Assembly (NCBI RefSeq): GCF_033568475.1
Contig: NC_133120.1
Coordinates: 81,258,151-81,322,150, forward strand
Reading direction: 5' to 3'
DNA length: 64,000 bases
Source: Henckelia pumila
Taxonomy: Eukaryota; Streptophyta; Magnoliopsida; Lamiales; Gesneriaceae
Both the position numbers and the translations under genes were made by a program. Shown here piece after piece: positions 1-11,992 of the stretch. Within the stretch, counting starts at the first letter, position 1, and every line of letters starts with the position of its first letter. The notes under the pieces were generated by a model that was not told where the DNA came from, searched no databases, and saw only the letters and a program-made list of their open reading frames with translations.

Positions 1-264
1 AAGCAAATCCATTATATAGGTAATCTGTGATTAGCAGCATCCTCTGTCTTAAATTTAGCTCCATACTTGTGAACTCAATTCTTTTTCCTGCTTGGCATAT
101 ACTGTCAAATTTAAGATACGTTTTTAGAAGTTCCTAAAGAAATAATGACAAACGCCAAAAATATATTTACCCCCAAGCCAAATCACAAATAACCAGAACT
201 CTCAAGACCGGAAGTACCCATACACAATCTGGAGCAACATACATAGAAGGTACGTGGGAAGTAC

Positions 265-3200
265 CTTTTGGTGCAAGGAAATCATCTGAATGGATCAGAC
301 ACTGCAAAGACGAACAATGGAGGGTTCTAGCCTCCAAAGAATCTCCATATTTGGTGATTTTGACATCTGTTTACGATTGAAGAGATTACTTGGAAACATT
401 GTAATCAGCAAACTCTAAAAAAAATGTGTGGACAACCTAAAACTTGTATGGAAAATCAACAGAGGAAAGAAATGGTGTGGCATACAAAGTAAGTTAAGTA
501 ACCCAGTCCCAACATATCCACCAAATGAAGACAAAATGTAAAGTTCCTTAATTCGGGCTAGATATGGTAGCAGCACCAAATGAGAGTCAGGGAAACTGCT
601 TGAGCTATATTCGCAGTAGCAAATTGTAGTGTTTGAAAAATTATCCGAACGAAAGCTGTTGAGATTAATCACCAATACCAATTCTTTGAATCTCAGAAAC
701 ACACCCTCAAGAAATCTCACAATTGACAGAACAATATATGAACAAGAAAGAACACTCAAAAGCAATTTACGTGGTTCGACTCACTTCGAGTCTACCTACA
801 TCCACGGGAGGAATGATAATCACTTTATTGATCAAGACAAGTATACAATTACAAAGCTTCTTTGATCCAAGATCAATCACAGAACAACTCTAAGAAAAAC
901 TTAGCTACTATGACTCTTCTCTCAGAATCTCTATTTCGCTTTCTCTTGTAACTGTTATCCAATATCTTAGAATGAATGCCTGTTGGAGTATTTATCCAGA
1001 TTAACACCAGCTGCCTTTTAAGCTTCAAACTCCAATAATCAACTCTAACTGTCAAACCGTTAGTAGGCTTTCGGTTATCTCTGATTTGTGGCTTCCAGCT
1101 AAGACTTCTAGATCCACTCTTATCCAACTTTGATAGACACATCTAACAAATCTCCACCTTGTCTTCATAAGTTGATTACCCTCCTCCACTTATAGACCTA
1201 CGTTATTTCACCTATGTTAACCAAGTCTTGGCAGTGTCTAAACTTAGCTTGAGGCAATGACTTGGTTAGCATATCAGCAGGATTCTCACTTGTATGTATC
1301 TTCTCAACAATGATCTGTTCCTTACTCAGAATATCTCTTACATAGTGAAGCTTGATGTCAATGTGCTTACTTCTCTCATGATAAGCTTGATGTTTGGTGA
1401 GGTGAATGGCACTTTGATTATCACAGTGTACCTTTAGTTGTTTCTGACCAAGCTCTGCCATAATTCCCTTAAGCCAGGTAGCCTTTTTATAGCTTCGGTT
1501 AAGGCAATATACTCAGCCTCGGTGGTAGATAAAGCCACAACTGACTGAAGTGTTGCCTTCCAGCTAACTGCTGAACCAAATAGAGTGAAGATGTACCCTG
1601 TGAGAGATTTTCTTGTGTCTAGGTTTCCTGCGAAATCAGAGTCCACATAGCCTTCCACAAGCTGCTCACAATCATCTTGTCTTCTAAATATCAATCCAGT
1701 GCCATCAATTCCCTTTAAATACCTCAAAGTCCACTTTAAAGCATCCCAATGCATTCTTCCAGGATTTGCCATAAATCTTGATATAACACTTATGACATAG
1801 GCTAAATCTGGCCGACTGCATACCATTGCATACATTATGCTTCCAACAGCATTTGCATAAGGAATACCTTTCATGTCTTGAGCCTCTGCCTCATTGCTTG
1901 GGGACTGATCTGTAGAAAGTTTGAAGTGTTGTCCTAATGGTGTACTCATTGTTTTAGATTCATGCATGCGGAATTTGATCAACACTTTTCTTATATATGA
2001 AGTTTGATTCAAGTATAACAACTTCCTGTCTTTACTTCTCTGAATATCCATTCCTATTATTCTCTTTGCTTCACCCAACTCTTTCATTTCAAACTTAGAA
2101 TTCAATTTCCTTTTCAAACTCTCAAGATCTTCCCTGTCTAAGCTAGCAATCAGCATATCGTCTACATGCAGCAGAAGTATGGTTTTAATCTGATCTCCAG
2201 CCTTTTTCACATACACACAGCTGTCAAAGTTACTTTTTTTAAACTGAATGCTCGTTATGAATTCATCAAATCTTCGATATCATTGCCTAGGACTCTGTTT
2301 GAGACCATAAAGTGACTTTTTCAAAAGGCATACTTCACTTTTATGAGCTGAAACCTTATATCCTTCAGGCTGTTCCATGAAGATTGTTTCATCAAGATCT
2401 CCATGTAAGAATGCTGTCTTAACGTCTAGTTGTTCCAGTTCCATATTCCATTGTGTGGCTAAGGCTAGCACAATCCTAATTGAGCAGTGTTTCACAACAG
2501 GTGAATATATTTCATGGAAATCTATTCCTTCCACTTGAGTGAACCCTTTTGCAACTAGTCTTGCTTTGTGTTTTACCTTAGTATCCTTACTAGTGACATC
2601 CTTTAACTTGAACACCCATTTGCATCCTATTACTTTCTGATCCTTTGGTTTAGGTACCAGTACCCATGTTTTGTTCTTGATGAGTGAATCATATTCCTCT
2701 TTCATAGCTGTGATCCAATGATCCTTTTGTTTATTGGAAATTGCTTCTTGGTAAGAGGTTGGTTCTGAGCTGTCTATTCCAATAGATACATTTAGAGCGA
2801 AGGATACTAGATCATCTTGTATGTAACGTTTAGGCATTCTGATTTCCCTCCTTGGTCTATCTCTTGCTAGAATATATGAGCTAGTATCATCATCATGCTC
2901 TTCCTGCTCTAAGCTTGATTCCTCTGTCCTTTGATCATCTTTTCTGTTCTCAACATCCTTTTCCTGCTCCACCTTAACTTGTAATTTGTTGTTTGCTCCT
3001 TCATTTGATACAGACTGATTTTCTTTTATTTTGTAAGTCATCTTGTCTTCATCAAAAGTTATGTCTCTTGTCACAAAGCATCTTGGCCCTGAGGTTTCTA
3101 AATTCCATACTTTGTAGCCCTTTTGACCATCAGGATAACCTATAAAAATACATCTTAATGCTCTTGGATCCAGCTTTCCTTGTTTGACATGAGCATACGC

Positions 3201-6200
3201 TAAGCAACCAAACACACTTAGTTGTTTGTAATCAGCAGGAGTTCCTCTCCACCTTTCTATGGGAGTTTTGAAATTTAATGCACTTGAAGGACACTGATTT
3301 ATCATATAACAGGCAGTGGAGATTGCTTCACCCCAAAATGACTTTGGAAGTCCAGCACTAAGGAGCAGACACCTTACTCTTTCTAATAAGGTTCGATTCA
3401 TGCGCTCGGCTATTCCATTTTGCTGAGGATTACCAGGTACAGTCCTATGCCTTGTTATCCCTTTATCCTTACAAAATCTGTTAAATTTCTCAGAAACAAA
3501 CTCCAAACCATTGTCTGTTCTAAGATGTTTAAGTTTCCTGTCTGTCTTGTTTTCCACTGTAAGTAACCAATCTCTGAATTTAAGGAGTGCTTCATCCTTT
3601 GTCTTGAGTATGTAAACCCAAGTTCTTCTGGAATAATCATCAATTATTGACATGAAATATCTTCGACCTCCATGAGTAGGAGTTGAGGATGGCCCCCAAA
3701 GATCTGAGTGAACATAATCCAAAGGTCCTTCTGTTGTGTGCTTTGCTGTATGAAATTGAACCTTTTTAGCTTTGCCTAATATGCAATATTCACAAAATTC
3801 TAGTTCTTGAATCTTATCACCACACAATAGATTTTGTTTAGCTAATTCAGCTAATCCTCTTTCACTGACATGGCCCAATCTTTTGTGCCATAGCTGAGTC
3901 AAATCAATTCCTTTTTGTACTGTTGATGATCCTCCAATAACAGTGTTTCCCATAAGGATATATAAAGAATTTATCCTTTTGGCTTTCATGACCACAAGTG
4001 ATCCCTTTAGAATTCTCAAGTTTCCATTGTCTGACTTGAATGAATAACCCTTTGATTCCAGGGTACCAAGAGAGATTAGGTTCCTCTTAAGTTCAGGAAC
4101 ATATCTTACCTCTTGGAGTAACCTGTCTTTACCATCATGCATCCTTAATCTTACTGATCCTGCCCCTTTAACTCTGCATGATTTGTTGTTTCCAAGAATG
4201 ACCAAGCCTTGATCTGATTCGATTAAATCCTCAAACCAAGACATGATAGGAGTCATGTGAAACGAACACCCTGAATCAATAATCCATTCATTTGATGAGC
4301 TATGTTCAGTTACTGCCAAGGCTTCGGCAGATTCATATCCACCAGATACCATAGAAGCTTCTCCATCACTTTCATTTCTGTCGTGAGACTTCTTCTTCCT
4401 ATCTGGACAATTCCTTTTATAATGACCCTCCTTTTATAAAAACAACTACTAACAAGATGAATCTTCCTTTGGAGTTCTTTTGCTCGTATAGCCGATTGTA
4501 CTTCATCAAGTGATATGGTCTGCTCTCTGCCATACAACATGGCATCTCTTAGATTTTCAAAGGATTTTGGAAGAGCATTTAGCAGAATCAGTGCCTTGTC
4601 CTCATCTTCCAGTTTCACTTCGATGTTCTCCAAATCATCCAGAATCTTTATAAAGATTTTTATCTGTTCTGTTAATGACTTGTCTTCACCAATCTTGAAA
4701 TAATACAATCTCTGTTTCATATATAAACGATTTGCCAAGGATTTGGTCATATAGAGGCTTTCGAGTTTAGACCACATAGCAGCTGGAGACGTCTCTCTTG
4801 CTACTTCTCTCAGTGGCCTGTCTCCTAAGCACAATATAATCGCACTTAATGCCTTCTGTAGAGTCTGAGCCTTCTCTTTAGAATCTCCAGTTATCGATTC
4901 TTCTCCCAGAAGGGCATCAACAAGCCCTTGTTGGATCAAGATAGCCCTCATCTTGACTCTCCAAAGCCCAAAGTCGTTTACCCCAGTGAACTTCTCGATG
5001 TCGAATTTCATTCCTACCATTTCCGATCACGAATTCAAAGAATTTGTTCGATTCCCACAAACGGCGCCAATTGTTGAGATTAATCACCAATACCAATTCT
5101 TTGAATCTCAGAAACACACCCTAAAGAAATCTTACAATTGACAGAACAATATATGAACAAGAAAGAACACTCAAAGCAATTTACGTGGTTCGACTCACTT
5201 CGAGTCTACATCCACGGGAGGAATGATAATCACTTTATTGATCAAGACTAGTATACAATTACAAAGCTTCTTTGATCCAAGATCAATCACAGAACAACTC
5301 TAAGAAAAACTTAGCTACTATGACTCTTCTCTCAGAATCTCTATTTCGCTTTCTCTTGTAACTGTTATCCAATATCTTAGAATGAATGCCTGTTGGAGTA
5401 TTTATCCATATTAACACCAGCTGCCTTTTAAGCTTCAAACTCCAATAACCAACTCTAACTGTCAAACCGTTAGTAGGCTTTCGGTTATCTCTGATTTGTG
5501 GCTTCCAGCTAAGACTTCTAGATCCACTCTTATCCAACTTTGATAGACACATCTAACAAAAGCAATAAAGTTTTGGATGATTGAGGCATGACACAAGAAT
5601 GCCAAAAAAATCACTTAAACAGAGTTTTGAATTCTTTAGGCCATGGCTCAGGTACCTAAGATATCCCTTGTAGAAAATGTTTCAATTGTTAGTTTCAAAT
5701 TGCTCGATAAGAAGATCAGATGGAACTCCCCCGATCCCAAAATGCAATGAGAAGACCATATGACTATGTTAACAATAAACATGAAAACAGAAACACACGG
5801 GCAACAACAGAAACAGCATTAATCAAAATGATATACGCAACAAACAGCATACTTTGAAGTAAACAAACATTTCCAGCAAAAACTTTGGACGCCATTTGTT
5901 GTTGCCAAATGGTTACAGGAAAATACGTCCTTGTTTCATCCCCCACCAAAATATCCAGCCTCACCACCTCTCCTCCATTTCTGATAACTTTGTACTGCCC
6001 AATAATCGTACAAACAGAAGCAAAATAAATAAATAAATGATACAGTAAATTCAGAATCAGTTATCACTAATATCGCGAAAAATAAATAGAAGAAATCGGG
6101 CAACAACCTGAACAGGGGTGGATTTGTGAACAAAGACCAGGAGTTGTACGTAATCTCCAATGTGAGATGAAGCTTTGCAAAGATCAATCAATGGTCCGTA

Positions 6201-6221
6201 CCAACCGATTGCGGCAGACAT
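265..6221 (-). CDS. OB-fold nucleic-acid-binding protein, partial
   Basis: Three exons are readable: 6108..6221 (starts MSAAIGWYGPLIDLCKAS), 5853..5994 and 265..366. The joins are phase-consistent (38 codons; 47 codons plus 1 nt; 2 nt, 33 codons, 1 nt), each with GT and AG at the intron ends. The 119 readable residues look like a beta-rich OB fold (HIGDYVQLLVFVHKS, then VRLDILVGDETRTYF and VKITKYGDSLEARTL). I recall similar plant proteins annotated only as OB-fold-like, possibly single-strand DNA binding; the exact role is unknown. The gene continues past the left edge; 1..113 may hold part of another exon, but no frame there is convincing. Its second intron (367..5852) has been enlarged by a Copia element in the same orientation. 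The start codon lies 575 bp downstream of the S18 stop codon. Confidence 0.7.
657..1148 (-). repeat. 3-prime LTR of the Copia element
   Basis: 492 bp, bounded TG...CA on the minus strand. Compared with the other LTR it carries a 4-bp duplication (ctac) and one extra A. The polypurine tract lies just inside it at 1149-1160. Confidence 0.95.
1198..4436 (-). pseudogene. Copia pol (protease, integrase, RT, RNase H), disrupted
   Basis: Reading leftwards: the end of the gag zinc knuckle (about 4436), an aspartic protease with DSGCSFHM (near 4270), an integrase with an HHCC finger (HKRLGHV, then CEYCILGKAKK) and a DDE core (DLWGP, RTDNGLEF, ERMNRT), RT (from KARLVAKGF to LLLHVDDMLIA) and RNase H (ending CDNQSAIHLTKHQAYHERSKHIDIK). 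An in-frame TGA at about 2280 stands where Copia proteins usually have W in the RT fingers region. A frameshift near 1460 separates the RNase H core from its C-terminal part. Everything else is highly intact, in agreement with the low LTR divergence. Confidence 0.93.
4310..5020 (-). pseudogene. Copia gag, frameshifted in the zinc knuckle
   Basis: The 236-residue frame begins MVGMKFDIEKFTGVNDFGLW, the usual start of Tork/Tnt1-type gag, followed by the UBN2-like region (LLGEESI, then DDLENIEVKLEDEDKALILL). A frameshift near 4436-4445 falls in the CX2CX4HX4C zinc knuckle. The knuckle's second half (GHYKRNCPDRKKK) is in the pol frame, so gag and pol were originally one open frame. After the shift the gag reading runs out of frame to a stop at 4310. 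Confidence 0.9.
5048..5070 (-). other. Primer-binding site of the Copia element
   Basis: On the plus strand this reads as a tRNA 3-prime end: a TTCGATTC T-loop, a stem, then ACGGCG and CCA. The element's minus strand is therefore complementary to a tRNA 3-prime half, directly next to its 5-prime LTR. The ACGGCGCCA end is similar to tRNA-Asp; the match reaches unusually far, into the T-loop. It is not a tRNA gene, because the 5-prime half is absent. Confidence 0.75.
5072..5558 (-). repeat. 5-prime LTR of the Copia element
   Basis: 487 bp, near-identical to 657..1148. It would drive transcription leftwards, in the same direction as the OB-fold gene it sits in, so the LTR could start or end transcripts within that gene. 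Confidence 0.95.
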
Positions 6222-6796
6222 TTTTCGGTTTCTGCTCCCAAGTTAGAATCAACTTTCTTCTCTTTTATTTTTGGTTCGCGTGGCATATATTTAATTTTAA
6301 AAAAAAAACACAAATCAACAATAAATTTACAATTATTATTGTTTTTTTTATATAAAAGATATTACTCGAATTTTAGTTATGGATTTATTGTATTTTGTTT
6401 AGGTATAATATTTATGGTTGGTTTAACTTTTAATAATTCTTGCAAACATGGTTTATGTTGAGCAAATATAGCATTTGAAATATCAAGAGGAGCATATGAT
6501 TTTATCTCGTAAATATTAGACACCGCGTACGCACATGTATACAACAAATGTAGTGGGCACAAAATAATGCCTGATAAAATGTGTACAAGCTTAGAAGGTG
6601 AAGCTTATTCGCCTTAAATTTCCCAAACATGCCATTATGGGTTGGTTCATGTTGCGCATCATCTTACCACATACTGCATAATTGATTCTAAATAGTAGTT
6701 CTCGATTGAAACAAGTAAGATGTTCTAAAATCAGCAAGTTTTCTATTCTTGGTTCTCTTGGCACGACAAGGTGCGGAGTGAAAAGCACGTCGGACT

Positions 6797-9131
6797 TCAG
6801 GTTTCCTGAGAATCATTCTCTACAAAATCGTGTTCATAGATCTCATATCCAAAATCCGCATCCTCGTCCTCCATTGTTCTCCCGTAAGTAAATTGTTTGG
6901 TTCCCATTGTGGTGAATGGAATCAAACCAAATGCTCGAGCAGTCTTGATCTCACGTGCAATCTTCCTCTGTGCTTTGGCACTGATTCCAGTCTGCTCAAA
7001 GGTTGGAAAAACAGTTAATGAAGAGTTTTAGCCATGTTTTGTTCAGATGTTTCAAGTCCATCAAGTAGAAAAGAGCTATTGCTACCTTGCTCCTCTTGAT
7101 GATAATACCAGCCTCGGTGAGGAAATTTGCAAGAAATCTCACATTCTGCACAGAGTCGAGAATAATCATGTCACTGAATCAAACATCGTTTTCGAGTTGT
7201 TGCATCTTAACGAGACAATGGTGCCCATTATGTTGAGAAAGGGTTAATTATTCTCTATGGCGACAAAATGAATCAGACAATAAGATCTGAACTTCCTGAA
7301 ACTTTCTTAAGAACAGAGAAAAGCTCCTCAAACCTTCAACAATCCTCTCAACAAAAATTCAAAAAAGAATAATCATTTAGATAGATGGTACTGCTAGACA
7401 AACAAATGTGACATGCACAAAAACAGTAGTCTAATAAAAGTAGAAATAGAAATTAGAAGAAATAATAGTTATATGTCAAAAATCTGTACCCTGAAATCTG
7501 CTTTGCGTAATACTTCCTCCGTCGTCGTTTCAAACTTAGTCCTCTTGCCAGGCCTGCGAACTCCAGGCTTTCTCAGGTCAAGATCCTATATAAAATCAAT
7601 GTAAATCATTCTCGTAAACATGACACCAGAGAATTAACAAAGAGTAAGTAAAGCAAACCCGTAACAAAAACTGAAGATCCTATCAACTAGGACAAGGTAG
7701 CTTGTTCCCAATAGCATAGATTTACAACCAAAAACTAAAATAAAAACCACACTCATTCTAAAGGACAATATAAAACTTTGAGTAGAGATCCATTTTGTAT
7801 TCATTCCATTACAGCATGGGCGATCTATTTATTCATTTTCGGCCTGCTTTAGTTATCAAGGAACGAGTTTGAGCTATCCATTTTTAGGAGAGATCTTGAC
7901 TCTGGAAAGATCATGTTAACGATTAACATAATTACAATAAATATTTGCAAATAGAATAAGAAACGTGCAAGTATAGAATTAAGATGCAGTAAATGATCGA
8001 AACAACAGCCCCAAAATCATAAATCCCCATACCCAAGCATGACCCATACAGTAGTAGCAATTAAACTGCAAAACACATGAAGTCCAGGCAAAATACTATT
8101 CAACCATAAAACAAATGAAGTTCAGTCAAAATATCAAATTCGATGTTATTATTAACAGATAATGATATTGTCCAGAGTGGACTCTTCAAAAAAACAATAT
8201 TAAAAATCTTATTCCAAGAAGTTGGATGTTACTGTACAGTTTATACCTTGTTATCGTATGTCATCCCACTCGATAAATTAACATCAGGTCTAAAAGCATA
8301 ATTCTCTTGATTTACTTCAACCGGGTCAAGCTCGAAATAGGTGGCTGCTTGCTTTAATCTTTGGGACATCCCATCATTCAATGTACTGAAACCATCAGTT
8401 AGACCATCCAAATCACCGAAACTGACTCCCTCATTGAAGTTAGATCCAAGTCCTCCATAACGGTCATATGATTTCTCAGCTTTGTCAAGTTTCCGATAAA
8501 ACGAGCTCATATGAGAACCATTCTTCTGACTAATGGGTTGTTGCTCAAAAGCCACAGACTCAGACGTGCCAAAATTATAATTGTCATCTAAATCAGCAGG
8601 AAGTGAAATCATTCAAATTTTGAAACAACTTTCAGTGAAAGATTACATCAAATATCTAGCAATCAATCATCAAAACTCAGGATTTTACTCAGAGAACACA
8701 TTCAACCGTGTAGTAGATCTTGAAACATGAGCTTAATTCCAAACAACAAAAAAATAACTGGAATATTCAGTAATATATGTCATGAAAACAGGCTGTTCAC
8801 AAATTAATTGACGTGTTATTAAAACATGACAAATAAACTCATCCATTCCTAATAATTGCTACTACTTTTTTTTTTTAACAGTGAAAGATGGGACAAGCGA
8901 TGAGCATATTCCTAGTCACCGACAAAAATAATCCTCAAGAATAAACGAAGAACACCCATTAATTTTTACAAGACAGCTTCCACCTGTCAATATGATAGAA
9001 AAAGCACAATGATGGAAGAAACAACTACCAAAAATTGGACTTGTTGAAAAATTCCGAAGCACAAGAGACCTCTGAAATTGACTAGACAAATCGCGGTTAA
9101 CAGACAACAGTAACCTTCGAATCACTTTCAT
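6797..9131 (-). CDS. Mitochondrial small-subunit ribosomal protein bS18m
   Basis: Five exons: 9029..9131, 8247..8587, 7490..7585, 7086..7145 and 6797..6991. They total 795 nt, giving 264 residues with all phases matching and GT-AG introns. The N-terminus (MKVIRRLLLSVNRDLSSQFQ, then RNFSTSP) is rich in Arg and Ser and lacks acidic residues early on, as expected of a mitochondrial presequence. A plant-specific low-similarity stretch of about 115 residues follows. Residues 165-240 are the S18 core (NVRFLANFLTEAGIIIKRSK then TGISAKAQRKIAREIKTARA), which binds 16S-type rRNA in the 30S platform. The tail is acidic (EDEDADFGYE). A spliced 5-prime UTR is likely: an acceptor (GTTTTGCAG) lies just upstream of the ATG and a donor (GTAAGTATC) near 9474. 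Confidence 0.9.
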
Positions 9132-9784
9132 TTCACCTGCAAAACAATCACCATTTTCTTCATGGATTTCGAGTTCGAGTTTGAAAAAATAAGTATGATA
9201 TTAGAATTCTCGAAATTCGAAAATACAACTAATTTTAATTTGAAATCGAGTTCGAAATGAAACTGACTCAAGTTCGATTTGGGATATTCAAATCTTGATT
9301 CGAGCATAATTGAACTGTAGCTCGAAATGGCTCGACAGGAGTGTGCGGCGGCAATGCCCAGACTCCCACCCCGTTCGACAGACATCGCCCATTCATTCTC
9401 ATTCATATCGTTTCAATTATCAAGCAAGCACAGAAAGAAACGAAAGATTGAGGAGCAAAAGGAGATACTTACAATCAAATAAGTCGATCTTAGCTTTTCT
9501 TCGACAATCGGCGATGACGACTGAGGAGCGAGGAGAGAGGCGGCGCGGCGTTGGGAAGAAATGGAACCGAATCAAACCATCTCGGCCCGTTCTTTTCGGC
9601 TCCATATGGCAAGGCCCGTTAAGCCAAGTCATACCAAAAATAAATTGGGCCGGGTATTGAATGCGTCCATGGTTCACAAATAATGTCCATTGAGGGGACA
9701 GGGGAGTATGATATTAGAAACTTTGGTCACCTGAGTTATGTATATCTATTAATATTACCATTTATTTTATTTAATAAAGTAAAA
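9132..9784. other. Upstream region of bS18m
   Basis: No coding region. On the minus strand 9475-9540 looks like a leader exon (CT-rich, ending in a GTAAGTATC donor) joined to the S18 start codon through an intron. That intron holds a low-complexity stretch of repeated TTCGAGTT/TCGAA words (9165-9335). From about 9660 the sequence is AT-rich and leads into the inverted repeat at 9785. Confidence 0.5.
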
Positions 9785-9925
9785 GGGTTAATAAAAGAGT
9801 CAATTATGAATAAATCCCCAAACCCAAACCTTTATTTCTCCAAACTCCCTCCCTTAAAGATTCTTTCTTTGCACTCCCTAAGGACCACAAAACTTGATTA
9901 TTTTAATATTTAATTTTTGTACTCA
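9785..9925 (+). repeat. Left terminal inverted repeat
   Basis: Begins GGGTTAATAAAAGAG; pairs with 17600..17734 as listed under the enclosing element. Identity is moderate with several short gaps, so the two ends are old. Confidence 0.6.
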
Positions 9926-10039
9926 ATATGAGTTGTTTTGTGCTTAGATCTGAAGGTTTTATATTTATATCTAAAGATCTCTGTGCTTATATCTCATGTT
10001 TTAATGCTTATTTTGGAACAAAGAATTATGTGCAAAAAA

Positions 10040-10051
10040 TGGTATCAGAGC
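10040..10051 (+). other. Pararetrovirus tRNA-iMet primer-binding site
   Basis: TGGTATCAGAGC is an exact 12-nt complement to the initiator-Met tRNA 3-prime end. By convention this is position 1 of a caulimovirid genome and the start of minus-strand DNA synthesis. Confidence 0.9.
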
Positions 10052-10128
10052 TTTAGGTTAAATATTCAGACTTAATATTATTCGTTAACTCATACTTTTC
10101 TTTGTTGAGGAGAAGATTTTTACAAAAG

Positions 10129-10236
10129 ATGACTTCAAACGAAGGTTTGAATCAAAAGGATTTTATTTATATGAAATCCTATAAACAAGTTAATCTGTTC
10201 ACAATAGATTACTTACGACAGAAAGATGATTTCTAA
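10129..10236 (+). CDS. Small pararetrovirus leader ORF, 35 aa
   Basis: Starts MTSNEGLNQKDFIYMKSYKQ and stops at 10236. It overlaps the next ORF (ATG at 10226) by 11 nt, in a different frame. Caulimovirids often carry such short first ORFs read by leaky scanning or reinitiation. No domain is recognised. Confidence 0.45.
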   Translation: MTSNEGLNQKDFIYMKSYKQVNLFTIDYLRQKDDF

Positions 10237-10597
10237 CTCTCAATTTTTAGAAATTACCCCAGATTCCTCTAAACTCTCCGGAGATCTTAGAGAAATTCAA
10301 AAGACGGTACAATATTACAGCAATCAGCTGTATGAAATACCTCGGCAGATTGAAGGAATCCTTAAGAAACAAGAAGAAATTTTTGTAACCCTAAAGGATC
10401 TTCAAACTAAAATCACAAATCTAGAACAAACATCAGGTTCTAGAAAAGGAAATACAGGAGGAAGGTTACCACTCTCATTTGGTACCGAACCGTTGTTACA
10501 TCAGAAAGGTAAAACCAAAATGGTTCAAAAACCTTTAACTGATGATGAAAGGATAATTAATCTTATAAAAGCAGTATCAGAGAAAAACACTATCTGA
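10226..10597 (+). CDS. Pararetrovirus coiled-coil protein, 123 aa, intact
   Basis: Starts MISNSQFLEITPDSSKLSGD. Residues 15-70 have heptad-like spacing of I/L/V with many E, K and Q (IQKTVQYYSNQLYEIPRQIE, then ILKKQEEIF), predicting a coiled coil. The C-terminus is basic. Size, position and coiled coil suggest a virion-associated protein like caulimovirus ORF III or badnavirus ORF2; sequence alone does not prove this. The stop overlaps the next start codon in TGATG (10595-10599). It is one of the few undamaged frames of this copy. Confidence 0.55.
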   Translation: MISNSQFLEITPDSSKLSGDLREIQKTVQYYSNQLYEIPRQIEGILKKQEEIFVTLKDLQTKITNLEQTSGSRKGNTGGRLPLSFGTEPLLHQKGKTKMVQKPLTDDERIINLIKAVSEKNTI

Positions 10598-11992
10598 TGA
10601 CTACTTTAGAGAGATTAAATCTCGAGGATCTACAAGATCTCGCGGATTTTTTTGCGAATCTCAAAGTAGTAGATCTAAAAATAAACTCCCCTGAGGGTGA
10701 ACAACCCATAGGGAATCCCCCAAGATATGCGGTTAAAACAGAAGAACCACATAGTGAGTTTCAGGTTGGAGAAAATTCACATCCAGCAGGAACCAGATCA
10801 AGAAGGAGTAAAATCCCACTCCATCAAACTCCTTACGGAAAACTGTTTTAGATCCAATACATCCTTACGGGGTTATGTTAAACCTTGATGTTTTGGACTT
10901 CAAAAACAGAGAAGATCTTATAGATGATTGGACGTCAGCTATGAGAATTGCAGCCGGGACATTAGATCTCAATAAAGAAGGATTCATTAAACTTCTAGAA
11001 ATGAGTCTAATGGGATCTGTCAAGAATGCTTGTAGATGACTATGCCAGATACGAAGGAATCAATCTTAGCAGGAGAATCCCTCAGCGAAATTGGAGAAAG
11101 AATGGCCACATTTAAAGCACAATTCATAGGGGTAGACTATTTCAACAATCAAGATACAGAGAAAAAGAGAAGATATACTCAAGCTCTGTATAGCCTCGAG
11201 TTACATGATATCTGTTTAGTTGATGAATACATTATATTATTCACTAAATACAGATGGAATTCAGGAGTCGAGGAAAATGTAGCTATTCAGCTATTTTTCG
11301 CAAAAATGTCAAGTCCCTGGAGAGAAATGCTGATTAAAGAATACGTTCCAGGTCATCTTGACACTTTGGCAAGACGCGCGTCCTTTTTGAAAGGAAAATT
11401 GGCAGAATGGTGCCATATGGCAGCATTACAGAAGAACTACAAGAAAATAAGGGGTATAAATAAACGTACACCTTTATGTTGTAAAGATAATAATCTTCCA
11501 ACGATCATTGGAAACAGATCACAGGGATATAAAAGAAAAAAATTCAGAAGTAATCCCTACAATAAAAGAATGAGAAGTTCTTGGAAACCAAGAACATTTT
11601 GGTCCAAACAAAAGGCCAGATCTTATAGGTCAGGAAGAAGAAGCGGACCCACAAGAACATCCCCAGTAACAAGCTCATCACAAAGCAGGGAAAGAACACC
11701 ATCAAGAAGAACTTTCAGAAGAACTCATACAAGAGCAAGTGAAAGTTTCAAGGATTGCAACTGCTGGACATGTGGAGCAAGAGGACATATATCTACAAAT
11801 TGTCCAGAAAACAAGAAAAAAGGAGTTAAACTCTTTGAAGCAACATCAGATATGGATGATGCGGTCTTCTTTCAAGATCTAGCCCAAGTATATCAATTTG
11901 AGGATATCCCCTCAGATGAAAGCATATACGAAGAAGAGATATTGTTTAGTCAAGAAGATTCTGAGGATGGATCAGAATCAGAATCAGAATAA
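10597..11992 (+). pseudogene. Pararetrovirus coat protein, two frameshifts
   Basis: The ORF opening at 10597 (MTTLERLNLEDLQDLADFFA) closes at 10851. Coding resumes in another frame (LNLDVLDFKNREDLIDDW, from 10878) and shifts again near 11035 into the frame ending at 11992. The last part holds the helical capsid core (MATFKAQFIGVDYF, then YSLELHDICLVDEY), a strongly basic Arg/Ser stretch (RSYRSGRRSGPTRTSP), the caulimovirid CCHC knuckle CWTCGARGHISTNCP (about 11762-11806) and an acidic tail (EEEILFSQEDSEDGSESESE). The protein would package viral nucleic acid. Frame breaks near 10838 and 11035 mark it as defective. Confidence 0.8.

Larger units (their letters stand above)
657..5558 (-). mobile_element. 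Copia LTR retrotransposon, young, same strand as host gene
   Basis: A complete Ty1/Copia insertion. Both ends carry LTRs running TGTTAG...CTCAACA on the minus strand, and the 5-bp target duplication AAAGC is seen at 652-656 and 5559-5563. The purine tract AAGGTGGAGATT (complement of 1149-1160) abuts the 3-prime LTR. Next to the 5-prime LTR is a primer site beginning TTGGCGCCGTTTGTGGGAA. The internal order gag, protease, integrase, RT, RNase H is that of Copia; the RT (HVDDMLIA) and integrase resemble the Tork/Tnt1 group. The LTRs differ by five substitutions and two small indels over about 487 bp, so the insertion is recent. Coding is broken by two frameshifts and one stop, so it is not autonomous as sequenced. 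Confidence 0.96.

Noticed and set aside
1-120. Fourth exon of the OB-fold gene
   Set aside because: An acceptor-like CAG is present on the minus strand, but the expected phase meets a stop soon and other frames do not resemble the family; left unassigned.
5048-5070. tRNA 3-prime end
   Set aside because: Only the 3-prime half is present, directly abutting an LTR: a primer-binding site.
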